Origin: Mesorhizobium erdmanii USDA 3471
GTDB taxonomy: Bacteria > Pseudomonadota > Alphaproteobacteria > Rhizobiales > Rhizobiaceae
DNA length: 64,000 bases
NCBI RefSeq assembly: GCF_000472705.1
Contig: NZ_AXAE01000034.1
Span: 311-64,310, forward strand
Direction of reading: 5' to 3'
Part shown: piece after piece, positions 16,615-23,909 of the stretch
How the letters are laid out: every line of letters begins with the position of its first letter
Numbering within the stretch: position 1 is the first letter of the stretch
Notes under the pieces: generated by a model
Database searches by the model: none
What the model saw: the letters and a program-made list of their open reading frames with translations, nothing else
Told to the model about the DNA's origin: nothing
Program-made: the position numbers and the translations under genes

Positions 16615-16901
16615 GTCACTTCCCTCGCGAAGTAGGCTGCGGCCTTTTTTAGGATGTCGCGCTCCGCCTTCAGCTTGGACACTTCCTTGCGCAGCCGGTC
16701 GATCTCCTGCTGCTCCGGCTTCATCTGCCCATGACCGGGAGACGCATGCTGCGGATCGGTCGACAACTCGCGCACCCATTTGCGCAGCACATTCTCGTGC
16801 AGATCGAGGTCGCGGGCAGCCTGGGCCACCGCAACGCCCCGATCCTTGATCAATCTCACCGCTTCAAGCTTGAACTCGCGGCTGAATTTCCTTCTCTGCA
16901 T
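16611..16901 (-). CDS. IS3-family transposase orfA
   Basis: 96 residues, full length for orfA. The N-terminus RRKFSREFKLEAVRLI with ARDLDLHENVLRKWVREL is the HTH (HTH_8/transposase_8) domain that binds the IS ends. The C-terminal part (IDRLRKEVSKLKAERDILKKA) is the leucine-zipper coiled coil. In a working element, ribosomal frameshifting joins it to orfB; here orfB is broken, so only the regulatory product could be made. Confidence 0.88.
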   Translation of the reverse strand: MQRRKFSREFKLEAVRLIKDRGVAVAQAARDLDLHENVLRKWVRELSTDPQHASPGHGQMKPEQQEIDRLRKEVSKLKAERDILKKAAAYFAREVT

Positions 16902-16959
16902 TCCAACTCTCCAGTTCCGTTAAACACCTTATCTCGGTGTCCACGAAACCGGCAGCAGG

Positions 16960-17075
16960 CCAGACGGCATGATCCGCAGCCCGAAGCCCTTCAACCCGGC
17001 GTCATAGTGGACAACCGGCTTCCCGCTAGGTTCAACTTGGTCGACGAGCAATCTGGAAAGATCTGTGACAGGCAT
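16960..17075 (-). pseudogene. tyrosine-type integrase, N-terminal fragment cut by IS
   Basis: From ATG 17075 (ribosome site AAAGGAGATC) the frame reads MPVTDLSRLLVDQVEPSGKP, then VVHYDAGLKGFGLRIMPSG: the Arm-DNA-binding N-terminus of phage and island integrases (expected continuation K-SW-Y-Y). It breaks where the IS3 end begins. The core-binding and catalytic domains are missing. It lies 190 bp from the tRNA-Arg fragment, as expected for an island integrase beside its attachment site. Confidence 0.75.
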
Positions 17076-17264
17076 AGTGATCTCCTTTCGAATGTCGGCT
17101 GCCCATGTCGGCACTATGTCGGCACCGAAGTTGCTAAGTCCCGGACAGCTGCGGAGACATCAGAGGAGGAAAAGTTTTTCAGATCAATACGTTGGGTAAG
17201 CCGAGGTAAGCTGCGGCGAGATGCGGAAACCCCGGGACACGGTTTGAGGAACAGAGGCGCCGGT

Positions 17265-17310
17265 CTTCTAAGCCGATGGTCACAGGTTCGAAATCCTGTC
17301 GGGATCGCCA
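17265..17310 (+). other. tRNA-Arg(TCT) 3' half, probable island attachment site
   Basis: Starts at the anticodon loop CTTCTAA (anticodon TCT), continues with a 5-nt variable loop, the T stem ACAGG/CCTGT and acceptor strand CGGGATC, and ends G-CCA at 17310. The upstream bases do not form the D arm or 5' acceptor strand, so it is not a working tRNA. The T loop has eight bases (TTCGAAAT) instead of seven, a likely decay mutation. A 3' half beginning at the anticodon loop is the classic core left by tyrosine integrases. Confidence 0.75.
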
Positions 17311-17330
17311 ATCAACTGCCGGTTTTGCTA

Positions 17331-17433
17331 ATGCATGTCGCCCAAAAGGTGGTCCCGGTTTTGGAGAACGACATGCATAAAAACAAAGACCTAAGGCGCG
17401 TCGCTTGAATCCGCTCATACGCGACGCGCTTTA
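17331..17433. repeat. bipartite palindromic intergenic repeat, copy 1
   Basis: Two palindromes in a row. The first has arms ATGCATGTCG and CGACATGCAT (17331-17378) around a core CAAAAGGTGGTCCCGGTTTT. The second (17392-17433) has arms TAAGGCGCGTCGC and GCGACGCGCTTTA with one mismatch. This resembles the mosaic palindromes common between genes in Rhizobiales. A second copy with the same plan lies at 56469-56563. It begins 20 bp after the tRNA fragment. Confidence 0.65.
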
Positions 17434-17473
17434 GGCTGTCTCGTCGGTACGCTGCCGGTCTTCGCCGCAAGGC

Positions 17474-17755
17474 ATGAACAGAGGGAACCTGACGCCCGCC
17501 AGCGCGTTGCCTCGGATGGTCAAGCAGATCGCCTTCGCCGCCGTGCTGTTCCAGGTTGCCGTCTTCTCGGCTCTGATAACTCAGACGGTTCTTTTCGCAT
17601 CGACGGCTACCCAGGCCGCTGACGTACAGCAACCCGTCGCGGTCGCTGACAAGGAATGCGCCTCCGCGACCTGGCCGAATATTCCGGGCCGGTGCTTGGA
17701 GCGGGTTGAAGCGCGCAGCTCCAGAGTGACGATGGTGCTGATGGCCGGGCAATGA
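17474..17755 (+). CDS. small exported protein with C…ATWPNIP..CL motif
   Basis: 93 residues. A long signal peptide or membrane anchor (about residues 16-47, VKQIAFAAVLFQVAVFSALITQ) precedes a mature part with two cysteines in CASATWPNIPGRCL, likely disulfide-linked in the periplasm. Similar short exported proteins with this Cys-Trp-Pro-Cys pattern are frequent in rhizobia; their function is unknown. The ATG at 17474 is chosen; an internal ATG at 17516 would trim the extra N-terminal residues but has no ribosome-binding site. No operon partner. Confidence 0.65.
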   Translation: MNRGNLTPASALPRMVKQIAFAAVLFQVAVFSALITQTVLFASTATQAADVQQPVAVADKECASATWPNIPGRCLERVEARSSRVTMVLMAGQ

Positions 17756-17929
17756 GGCCAGACTCGCCGGGCGGCCCGGAATTATTTCGTGATCAGCCGA
17801 CCTTGGAACCTTAACCCCGCATGAGGCGTTCGGGGCCTTGTATTCGCGGAGCCTCATAAAAGGCAATGTGCGGGCCAGCGAATGGGTGGTGCAAAACAAG
17901 AGCGGGTTGGGGGAGGAGAAAACGAGGCC

Positions 17930-18151
17930 ATGTCGAAACGTGAAATTGGAACGTCCCCTGCCTTGGTGCGGCGTATCGCTGAACTCAAAGCCAGAATGCA
18001 GGATGCCGAAATTTCCGATCATGAGATGAAGACCTTCCACAAGGTCGCCGCCATCATGGGGGCAGGCGATGGTGCCTTGCGACTGGATGCCGACGACCTG
18101 ATCGCGGCATCCTTCGTTGTCGAAGCGAGTGGACCGGCGCCCAACCGTTGA
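17930..18151 (+). CDS. small hypothetical protein
   Basis: 73 residues from ATG 17930 (MSKREIGTSPALVRRI), with GGGAGGAG upstream, which is why this start is preferred over 17882. The sequence is mostly helical and charged (RIAELKARMQDAEISDHEMKTFHKVA) and then acidic; no membrane segment or cysteine. I do not recognise a family. Good ribosome site and normal codon use favour a real gene. Confidence 0.55.
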   Translation: MSKREIGTSPALVRRIAELKARMQDAEISDHEMKTFHKVAAIMGAGDGALRLDADDLIAASFVVEASGPAPNR

Positions 18152-18186
18152 TGGTCAGGATTTCCTCTATCAGCTAAAGTCCAACA

Positions 18187-18222
18187 CCAGATCCGCACGC
18201 GTCGCCAGATCCGCACGCGTCG
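18187..18222 (+). repeat. 18 bp tandem duplication
   Basis: CCAGATCCGCACGCGTCG occurs twice, exactly, head to tail (18187-18204 and 18205-18222), between the small hypothetical gene and the GGDEF gene. It may be replication slippage or a doubled regulator site. Confidence 0.7.
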
Positions 18223-18349
18223 GGAGCACGGCCGCCCTCCGGCGGTCGTTGCTTTTGACTTTTGGCCTCGATCGCGAATTGAAGGAAAGTCTTAGCATTT
18301 TGTTTGCGTTGGCACGTCATAGTAGGGACGGCTAACGGAGTGGAATGGG

Positions 18350-19138
18350 ATGAGGCTCGACCTGTCGCCGACCAGCTGGGGCAGGGTGATCGCTGTCACC
18401 GTCGCCGGCACGGCATTCTTCATTGCCGTGGCGTTTTTCGTCGATTCGTTCAATTTTCCCTATCTCTCGCCCGAGGCTCTCTGGCACGCGGAGCTCACGG
18501 ACCTGCTGCTTCCCCTGGGGCTGGGCGGCTCGTTTCTGTTTTTCCTGATGTGGAAGATTCGCCAGCTGGCCATCGCCCAGCGTGACCTCAGCGTTATCGC
18601 GGCGACCGATAGCCTGACGGCGGTGCTGAACCGCGGCGCCTTCTCGATGCTGGTCGAGGCCTATCTCGAGCAGACCCGCAAGCAGGAGCAGCCCCGTTCC
18701 GGCGCCCTGCTGATCATCGATGCCGACCACTTCAAGTCGATCAACGACCGGCTCGGTCATGACAGCGGCGACCAGGCGCTCAAGCTGATCGCGCAGGCGA
18801 TCAAGGGACAGCTTCGCGGCAGCGACATTGTCGGCCGCATCGGCGGCGAGGAATTCGGCGTGTTTCTTCCCGGGGTCGACCCCTCGCAATCCTGGCTGGT
18901 CGCCGAAGGCATCCGCCGACGGATTCGCGAGATGGACTTTTCGCCCGGCGGCCGCGCGTGCCCGCTTTCCGTATCGATCGGCGGCACCAGCTTCAGTGGG
19001 CCGACGACCTACGAGGCGATATTCTCGGCCGCCGACAGACGGCTCTACGCCGCCAAATCGAACGGACGCGACCAGGTCAGCTTCGACCCGGCGGAAGCCT
19101 CCCTGGTGTCTCAGCCCAGCGCCGCGACGGTGCATTGA
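18350..19138 (+). CDS. membrane-bound diguanylate cyclase (GGDEF)
   Basis: 262 residues. Two membrane helices (about 12-32 and 52-70) are followed by a GGDEF domain. Key residues are present: IIDADHF (metal-binding Asp at about 124), the active-site loop GGEEF (165-169) and an inhibitory I-site RGSD (156-159) five residues before it, so the enzyme should make cyclic-di-GMP from two GTP and be product-inhibited. There is no recognised sensory domain other than the short periplasmic loop between the helices. It stands alone. Confidence 0.92.
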   Translation: MRLDLSPTSWGRVIAVTVAGTAFFIAVAFFVDSFNFPYLSPEALWHAELTDLLLPLGLGGSFLFFLMWKIRQLAIAQRDLSVIAATDSLTAVLNRGAFSMLVEAYLEQTRKQEQPRSGALLIIDADHFKSINDRLGHDSGDQALKLIAQAIKGQLRGSDIVGRIGGEEFGVFLPGVDPSQSWLVAEGIRRRIREMDFSPGGRACPLSVSIGGTSFSGPTTYEAIFSAADRRLYAAKSNGRDQVSFDPAEASLVSQPSAATVH

Positions 19139-19323
19139 CCGCTCCTTGACGCTTTCTTGTCGGTGTGCTTCCTCCGACTAGATGAAGTATGGGCCTTGGC
19201 AGGAACATTCCTGCTCCCTTGATCTCTCGATCGTCCATGCCGCCTGTGTAGCCCATGGCACTTAGGCTGCCGGCGAAAGAGTGACGAGACGACCCGGGGC
19301 AAGGCCAGTTATGCGCGGCGATC

Positions 19324-20286
19324 ATGATCCATCTGTTCAACGGCTTTCAGAACCCGTTTGGCGGCAGTGAGCGTGAAACCCTGGACCTGTACCGGCTGTT
19401 GGGCGGCGAGCAGCAGGTGCGTCTGTGGGCGACCTCATCGCGCGTGTCCGACGAACTGATGCGGCAGTTTCCGATTCACCGCATTTCGCCCGCAAAGCGC
19501 GATGTGCCGGACGGCGGCACCTATGTCTTCCTCGGTGCGCATTGGCGCAACAGGATTTGGCCTTACCTGATCCGACGCCCACGCCGGCTGATCTATGTCT
19601 TCAACACCTTTCACCCGAAGATCATCGCGCTAACGACCGGCATGCCGCGTCTGCTGGGCTGGCCCGATGCCGAACTGGTGCTGATCTCCGACTTTCAGAA
19701 GCGCTTGCTGCAGGTCGAAGGCGTCGTGCATCCGTCGCCGATCGATATCACCCGCTTCTCACCACGGCTGACAAGGCCCGATGGTCCGTTCACGGTTGGG
19801 CGGCTGAGTCGCGATACGGCGGACAAGCATAATGCCGACGATGCGACGCTCTATGAAGCCTTGCTGGCAGAAGGCATCGCGGTGCGGATCCAGGGCGGCA
19901 TGCCGCTCAAGGACAAGCTCGCGCCACATCCGCACCTCGAACTCCTGCCCCAGGGCGAGGTTGCCGCCGAGCGGTTTCTGCCGACGCTCGACGTGTTCTA
20001 CTACCGCACCGGCTCACATGTGGAGACGTTCGGTCGCGTGGTGTTCGAGGCGATGGCCTGCGGTCTGCCGGTCGTGTGCCATTCGCATGGCGGCTACGCC
20101 GACCATATCAGGCATGGCGAAAACGGCTTCCTGTTCGAGACGGCGCAACAGGCATCGCAAATATTGTCCCAACTCAAGGCCGATCCGGCGCTGCGCGCTG
20201 ATGTGGGCCACAAGGCGCGGCAGACCGTCGAGGAGATGTTTTCGCCGCAGGCATTGCGACAGCGGCTGGATTTCTATCGGCGTTAG
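19324..20286 (+). CDS. glycosyltransferase family 1/4-like protein
   Basis: 320 residues. The N-terminal domain begins IHLFNGFQNPFGGSERETL (GGSE, acceptor side). The C-terminal GT-B domain has PFTVGRLSRDT, LLPQGEV, and the donor-site motif ETFGRVVFEAMACGLPVV (E-x7-E type), then HSHGGYADHI. It transfers a sugar from a nucleotide donor; acceptor unknown. It is shorter than typical GT4 enzymes (about 360-400) and not in a polysaccharide cluster. Start ATG chosen by family alignment by eye. Confidence 0.82.
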   Translation: MIHLFNGFQNPFGGSERETLDLYRLLGGEQQVRLWATSSRVSDELMRQFPIHRISPAKRDVPDGGTYVFLGAHWRNRIWPYLIRRPRRLIYVFNTFHPKIIALTTGMPRLLGWPDAELVLISDFQKRLLQVEGVVHPSPIDITRFSPRLTRPDGPFTVGRLSRDTADKHNADDATLYEALLAEGIAVRIQGGMPLKDKLAPHPHLELLPQGEVAAERFLPTLDVFYYRTGSHVETFGRVVFEAMACGLPVVCHSHGGYADHIRHGENGFLFETAQQASQILSQLKADPALRADVGHKARQTVEEMFSPQALRQRLDFYRR

Positions 20287-20416
20287 CGATAACGCCTGCG
20301 GAGCCGCGGTTTACTCGCCCCGTTTGTCATCAGTCTCGACATCGCCAGAGCGGACAGGCAAAAGAACCACCGGCAGACTGCATCGGCGTCGCCAGATCGA
20401 GCGAGACTTGCTACCG

Positions 20417-21643
20417 ATGACATTGATGGGCGCTGCGGCACTGCTGATCCTGGTCCTGACCTATGCCGGCGTCGCCATCGGCCGCATCCCTGGCCTGCGT
20501 CTTGATCGGGCAGGCATTGCATTGCTTGGCGGTGCCGCGATGATCGCCATTGGCGCGATCAGCATGGAGGATGCCTACCGCGCGATCAATTTCGACACCA
20601 TCACGCTTCTGCTTGGCATGATGATCGTGGTGGCGCATCTGAAGGTCTCCGGCGCCTTTCGCGGCCTGGGCGCCATAGCCATAGAGCATGCGCATGCGCC
20701 GTTCATGCTGCTTGTGATGGTGACGGTGCTGACCGGCGTGCTGTCGGCCTTCCTGGTCAACGATGCCATCTGCCTGGTCATGGCGCCGATCGTCGTCCAT
20801 GTCACCCGCGTCATCAACCGCAACCCGATCCCCTACCTGATCGCCACCGCCACCGCGTCAAACTGCGGCAGCGTCGCCACCATCACCGGCAATCCGCAGA
20901 ACATGGTCATCGGCGCGCTGTCAGGCATTTCCTATCCCGCCTTTTCGGCTGCGCTCGCGCCGGTCGCGCTGTTCGGCCTCGTCGCGGTCATCGTCATCGT
21001 ACGCATTGTCTATCGGGCCGAGTTCACCCGCACCATTCAATTGACGCCGCATGTCTCGCGCGGTCGCATGCATCGCGGACAGGTGCTGAAGGCGGTGGTC
21101 GTCTGCATCGGCCTGGCCATCGCCTTCTTCGCCGGGGTTCCGGTTGCCAAGGCGGCACTGATCGGCGGCGCCATCCTCCTGCTCACCCGCGCCATCAAGC
21201 CGGAACGCATCTATCGCGAGATCGACGGACCGCTGCTGTTCATGTTCGCCGGCCTGTTCGTGGTCGTTGCCGGCGCCGAACGGATGCTGCTGACGCCTGA
21301 TCTCATCGCCTCGGCCAAGAATCTCGGCCTCGACGACGTCTGGCGTTTGTCGGGATTCACCGCGGTACTCTCCAACATCATGAGCAATGTGCCGGCGGTG
21401 CTGGCGCTGCGGCCCTTCATACCCGGACTGGAAAATCCCGAACGCGCCTGGCTTGTGGTGGCGATGAGTTCGACGCTTGCCGGCAATTTCACGCTGCTCG
21501 GCTCGGTCGCCAACCTGATCGTCGCCGAACAGTCCAAGGCGGCCGGCACGCCGTTGTCCTTCGGTGCCTTCTTCAAGGTTGGTTTGCCTCTGACGCTGAT
21601 CACGCTCGTGGTCGGGACGGCATGGCTGGCGTTTGGGTTCTAG
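20417..21643 (+). CDS. anion transporter, SLC13/ArsB–NhaD type
   Basis: 408 residues from ATG 20417; the frame is open further upstream through sequence that belongs to the glycosyltransferase gene in another frame. About ten to eleven membrane helices. Signature pieces: ITLLLGMMIVVAHLKVSG, SAFLVNDAICLVMAPIV, and ATASNCGSVATITGNPQNMVIG, with a symmetrical second half (LSNIMSNVPAVLAL, LAGNFTLLGSVANLIVAEQ). These are the paired N-motifs of the ion transporter superfamily. Typical substrates are dicarboxylates, arsenite or sodium; not decidable here. The TPR gene follows after 16 bp. Confidence 0.85.
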   Translation: MTLMGAAALLILVLTYAGVAIGRIPGLRLDRAGIALLGGAAMIAIGAISMEDAYRAINFDTITLLLGMMIVVAHLKVSGAFRGLGAIAIEHAHAPFMLLVMVTVLTGVLSAFLVNDAICLVMAPIVVHVTRVINRNPIPYLIATATASNCGSVATITGNPQNMVIGALSGISYPAFSAALAPVALFGLVAVIVIVRIVYRAEFTRTIQLTPHVSRGRMHRGQVLKAVVVCIGLAIAFFAGVPVAKAALIGGAILLLTRAIKPERIYREIDGPLLFMFAGLFVVVAGAERMLLTPDLIASAKNLGLDDVWRLSGFTAVLSNIMSNVPAVLALRPFIPGLENPERAWLVVAMSSTLAGNFTLLGSVANLIVAEQSKAAGTPLSFGAFFKVGLPLTLITLVVGTAWLAFGF

Positions 21644-21659
21644 AGGGAACGGCAAAGCA

Positions 21660-22526
21660 ATGGTGAATACCGGTCAAGGTGAAAGCGGAGATCTGGTCCG
21701 CCGCGCCGTGGCCGCTTTCAATTCCGGCAATCACGGCCAGGCGGTGGATCTGTGCGAGTCGGGCCTGAGGCGGCACCCGGGCGATCCGGCGCTTTGCCAT
21801 CTGTTGGCCGCGGTCCTGTTCGCGAGAGCTGACCTGCCGGAGGCTCGTGCGCGTATCGAAGCAAGCCTTGCCGCTCGTCCGGACAATGTGCCCGCCTTGG
21901 TTCTCGCATGCCGGATTGCCCGGGCTGAAGGCAGGTTCGAAGCGGCGTTGCAACTGCTGGATCGCGCCGCAAGGCTGTCATCGCAGGCCGAGATACTGCT
22001 CGAGCGGGCTCGCACCCTGGATCGGGCAGGCGATGCCTCGGCGGCGGCGTCCTGGACACTTGTCTTGCAAAGGGATCCGAAATCCGAGGAAGCAATGGCG
22101 CGCCTCGGGCGCCTTGCCTGGGAGCGCGGCGCGTCCCTGGAGGCGGAAGCCCTCCTCGAACAAGCCGTCGCCGGCGGCGGGCACCCGACTGCCTGGTTCG
22201 ATCTTGGGTTGGTGCGTCAGGACATCCGCAAGTTCGGCAGCGCCGCCGAAGCCTATCGACGGGTGATCGAGATGAGCCCGGCCGCACCGGAGGCTGCCGT
22301 CAATTTGGGTGTCGTGCTGCAGGAAACCGGTGATCTCGACGGGGCTATGGCAGCCTATTCATTGGCCTATGGTCTGAGCCCATCCACCTTCGGCGTTATT
22401 GCCATGGCACTTACGTCGGCGCCAAGTGGCCGGCTGTGGCTTGATGAGGAGGCGCTGCGTCGCTCACTCGCCGGTGGAGCGCCCCCGCCTGGCGCGAAAC
22501 CGCTTCCGATAGACGCCGGGCGTTGA
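21660..22526 (+). CDS. tetratricopeptide-repeat protein
   Basis: 288 residues from ATG 21660 (GAGGGAACGG upstream). TPR-like helical pairs run from about residue 9 to 250: AVAAFNSGNHGQAVDLCESG, ALQLLDRAARL, AEAYRRVIEMSPAAPEAAVNLG, MAAYSLAYGLSP. No signal peptide, so a cytosolic scaffold is likely. It follows the transporter closely and may share its transcript. Its last 63 bp overlap the convergent gene on the other strand. Confidence 0.75.
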   Translation: MVNTGQGESGDLVRRAVAAFNSGNHGQAVDLCESGLRRHPGDPALCHLLAAVLFARADLPEARARIEASLAARPDNVPALVLACRIARAEGRFEAALQLLDRAARLSSQAEILLERARTLDRAGDASAAASWTLVLQRDPKSEEAMARLGRLAWERGASLEAEALLEQAVAGGGHPTAWFDLGLVRQDIRKFGSAAEAYRRVIEMSPAAPEAAVNLGVVLQETGDLDGAMAAYSLAYGLSPSTFGVIAMALTSAPSGRLWLDEEALRRSLAGGAPPPGAKPLPIDAGR

Positions 22527-23180
22527 AAGGACATCCGCGACCGTCTGAGCATAGGATGCCTGGCGTTTCTCGTCGAACACCTCGAATTCGAGCTGTGGCG
22601 CGGCCCGTGGAACCGCAAAGCATTGCGCGACCGGAGTTCCTTTCCGGAGCACGCCGGAGAACTCGGGTTCCGTCCAGACCGCCGGGAAATTGATGCCGCC
22701 GTCGTTGAATCGGTCGGAATCTACCAGGCCCGTCACCAGCCTGAAGGGAAGATCCTCGCGATTGACCGGGTGCGTCGCGAACAGCGACCAGCCATCCTCG
22801 ACCTCAATGGTCCAGAAGCTGTTGAATTTGAGGGCGGCCTGGTCTGGATTGGCAAACGGGCTGCCGGCCAGCTGGCCCGGCGTGTGGAAGCTCAGCGGCG
22901 CTCTGGGGTGGTTTTTGGTGACCGGGTCCGGGATCTTCCAGTCCCAGGAAAACGTCCCCTTGCCGACAACGACGTCGCATGGCAGCAAGACCATGAAGCC
23001 ATAGGTCATCGCGTCGACCACCGGCGGGCACTGCTTGAGCGTGCGAATGTCGCGGCCGTGGATTGCCGAATAGGCGCTGGCGGGCATCGAGCGCAGCCAA
23101 TCCGGCAGAGCGCCGCGCGCCAGGATCGGGCGTGGCAAATGCTCGACCAACATTGGATCACACCGGAAAATGACACGCAT
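22464..23180 (-). CDS. conserved-looking protein of unknown function
   Basis: 238 residues from ATG 23180 (MRVIFRCDPMLVEHLPRP); the frame is open further upstream but crosses the TetR gene. The sequence is soluble and rich in Trp, Pro and Phe: PPVVDAMTYGFMVLLPCDV, GTFSWDWKIPDP, TFWTIEV-like FNSFWTIEVEDGWSLFATHP. It recalls DUF6065-type proteins, but I am not sure. The 3' end overlaps the TPR gene by 63 bp on the opposite strand. Head-to-tail with the TetR gene, 59 bp apart. Confidence 0.7.
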   Translation of the reverse strand: MRVIFRCDPMLVEHLPRPILARGALPDWLRSMPASAYSAIHGRDIRTLKQCPPVVDAMTYGFMVLLPCDVVVGKGTFSWDWKIPDPVTKNHPRAPLSFHTPGQLAGSPFANPDQAALKFNSFWTIEVEDGWSLFATHPVNREDLPFRLVTGLVDSDRFNDGGINFPAVWTEPEFSGVLRKGTPVAQCFAVPRAAPQLEFEVFDEKRQASYAQTVADVLSTPGVYRKRFRARRGRSTGE

Positions 23181-23239
23181 CGCCGCCTCCTGACATTTGC
23201 GATACCATGCTTGCCGGCCACGCTCCAAGCGGCGGCCGG

Positions 23240-23824
23240 TCAGTCGTTGTTCCGGGATCTCGCTCGAACAAGCGTTGCGGCGGCTCGTCCGGCGGCCTCG
23301 ATGTAGTCGGGATTGCGATGGATCAGCATGATCGAAAAGCAGCCATCTATCAGCAGCACGATCTCGCGGGCCAAGGCCTGCGGCTCCTTGATGTCGTGCC
23401 CTGACAATTCGCCAGCCAGCCAAGTTTCGAAATTCGACTTGTGGCGCGACCCGACCTTGACCGCCGGATGACCGGGCATCGAGGCCAGTTCCGCGGCGGT
23501 GCGCAGAAACCCGCATCCCTTCCATTTCGGATGGCGCGCAACCCGTGCCAGATTGCTGAAGATCGCCTCGACCTTGCGGTCTGCGCCACCTTGCGCCGCG
23601 TCGAACCAGCCGGCGATTTGCTGCAGGTTGGGCTGGTCGCGGCCATCGAGATAGGCGGCGATCAGATCGTCCTTGCTCTTGAAGTGGTAATAGAGCGTGC
23701 GTTTGGTGAGCCCCGCCTTTTCGGCGATGGCATCGACGCTGACACGGCCGATTCCCTCCGCGTAGAACAGTCTGGTTGCGGCATCGATGATGCGCTTGCG
23801 GGTCGGACTTTGCGTGTCAGGCAT
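23240..23824 (-). CDS. TetR family transcriptional regulator
   Basis: 194 residues. The N-terminal HTH is clear: RIIDAATRLFYAEGI, VSVDAIAEKAGLTKRTLYYHFKSKDDL (about 11-57). The C-terminal ligand domain contains WKGCGFLRTAAEL, a common text in this subgroup. It is divergent from the enoyl-CoA hydratase gene with an 85 bp gap that holds a palindrome directly upstream of its start, so it probably represses both genes. The ligand could be an acyl-CoA, inferred from the neighbour only. Confidence 0.9.
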   Translation of the reverse strand: MPDTQSPTRKRIIDAATRLFYAEGIGRVSVDAIAEKAGLTKRTLYYHFKSKDDLIAAYLDGRDQPNLQQIAGWFDAAQGGADRKVEAIFSNLARVARHPKWKGCGFLRTAAELASMPGHPAVKVGSRHKSNFETWLAGELSGHDIKEPQALAREIVLLIDGCFSIMLIHRNPDYIEAAGRAAATLVRARSRNND

Positions 23825-23831
23825 TCGCTTA

Positions 23832-23855
23832 TGTATACCGACTAGTGAATATACA
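23832..23855. promoter_or_regulatory. candidate TetR operator
   Basis: TGTATA and TATACA arms flank a centre with ACTAGT, giving a 24 bp near-palindrome (three mismatched pairs). It begins 8 bp upstream of the TetR start and lies about 55 bp from the hydratase start, in the divergent gap. Confidence 0.6.
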
Positions 23856-23909
23856 CAAGCAAGGAAAGGCGTACCCTTCCGGCCATCGACATGCTGGAAG
23901 GAAGCTCAA

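Larger units (their letters stand above)
16480..16960 (-). mobile_element. IS3-family element remnant
   Basis: Contains a complete orfA and the first 45 codons of orfB; the rest of orfB is gone, replaced by sequence leading into the permease gene. The right end is placed at about 16960 because the integrase frame changes into IS text there (…RIMPSG, then LLPVSWTPR), with CTGCCGGTTTCGTGGACACC as the probable terminal repeat. The left end was lost, so no second terminal repeat or target duplication can be checked. It cannot move by itself. Confidence 0.75.
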
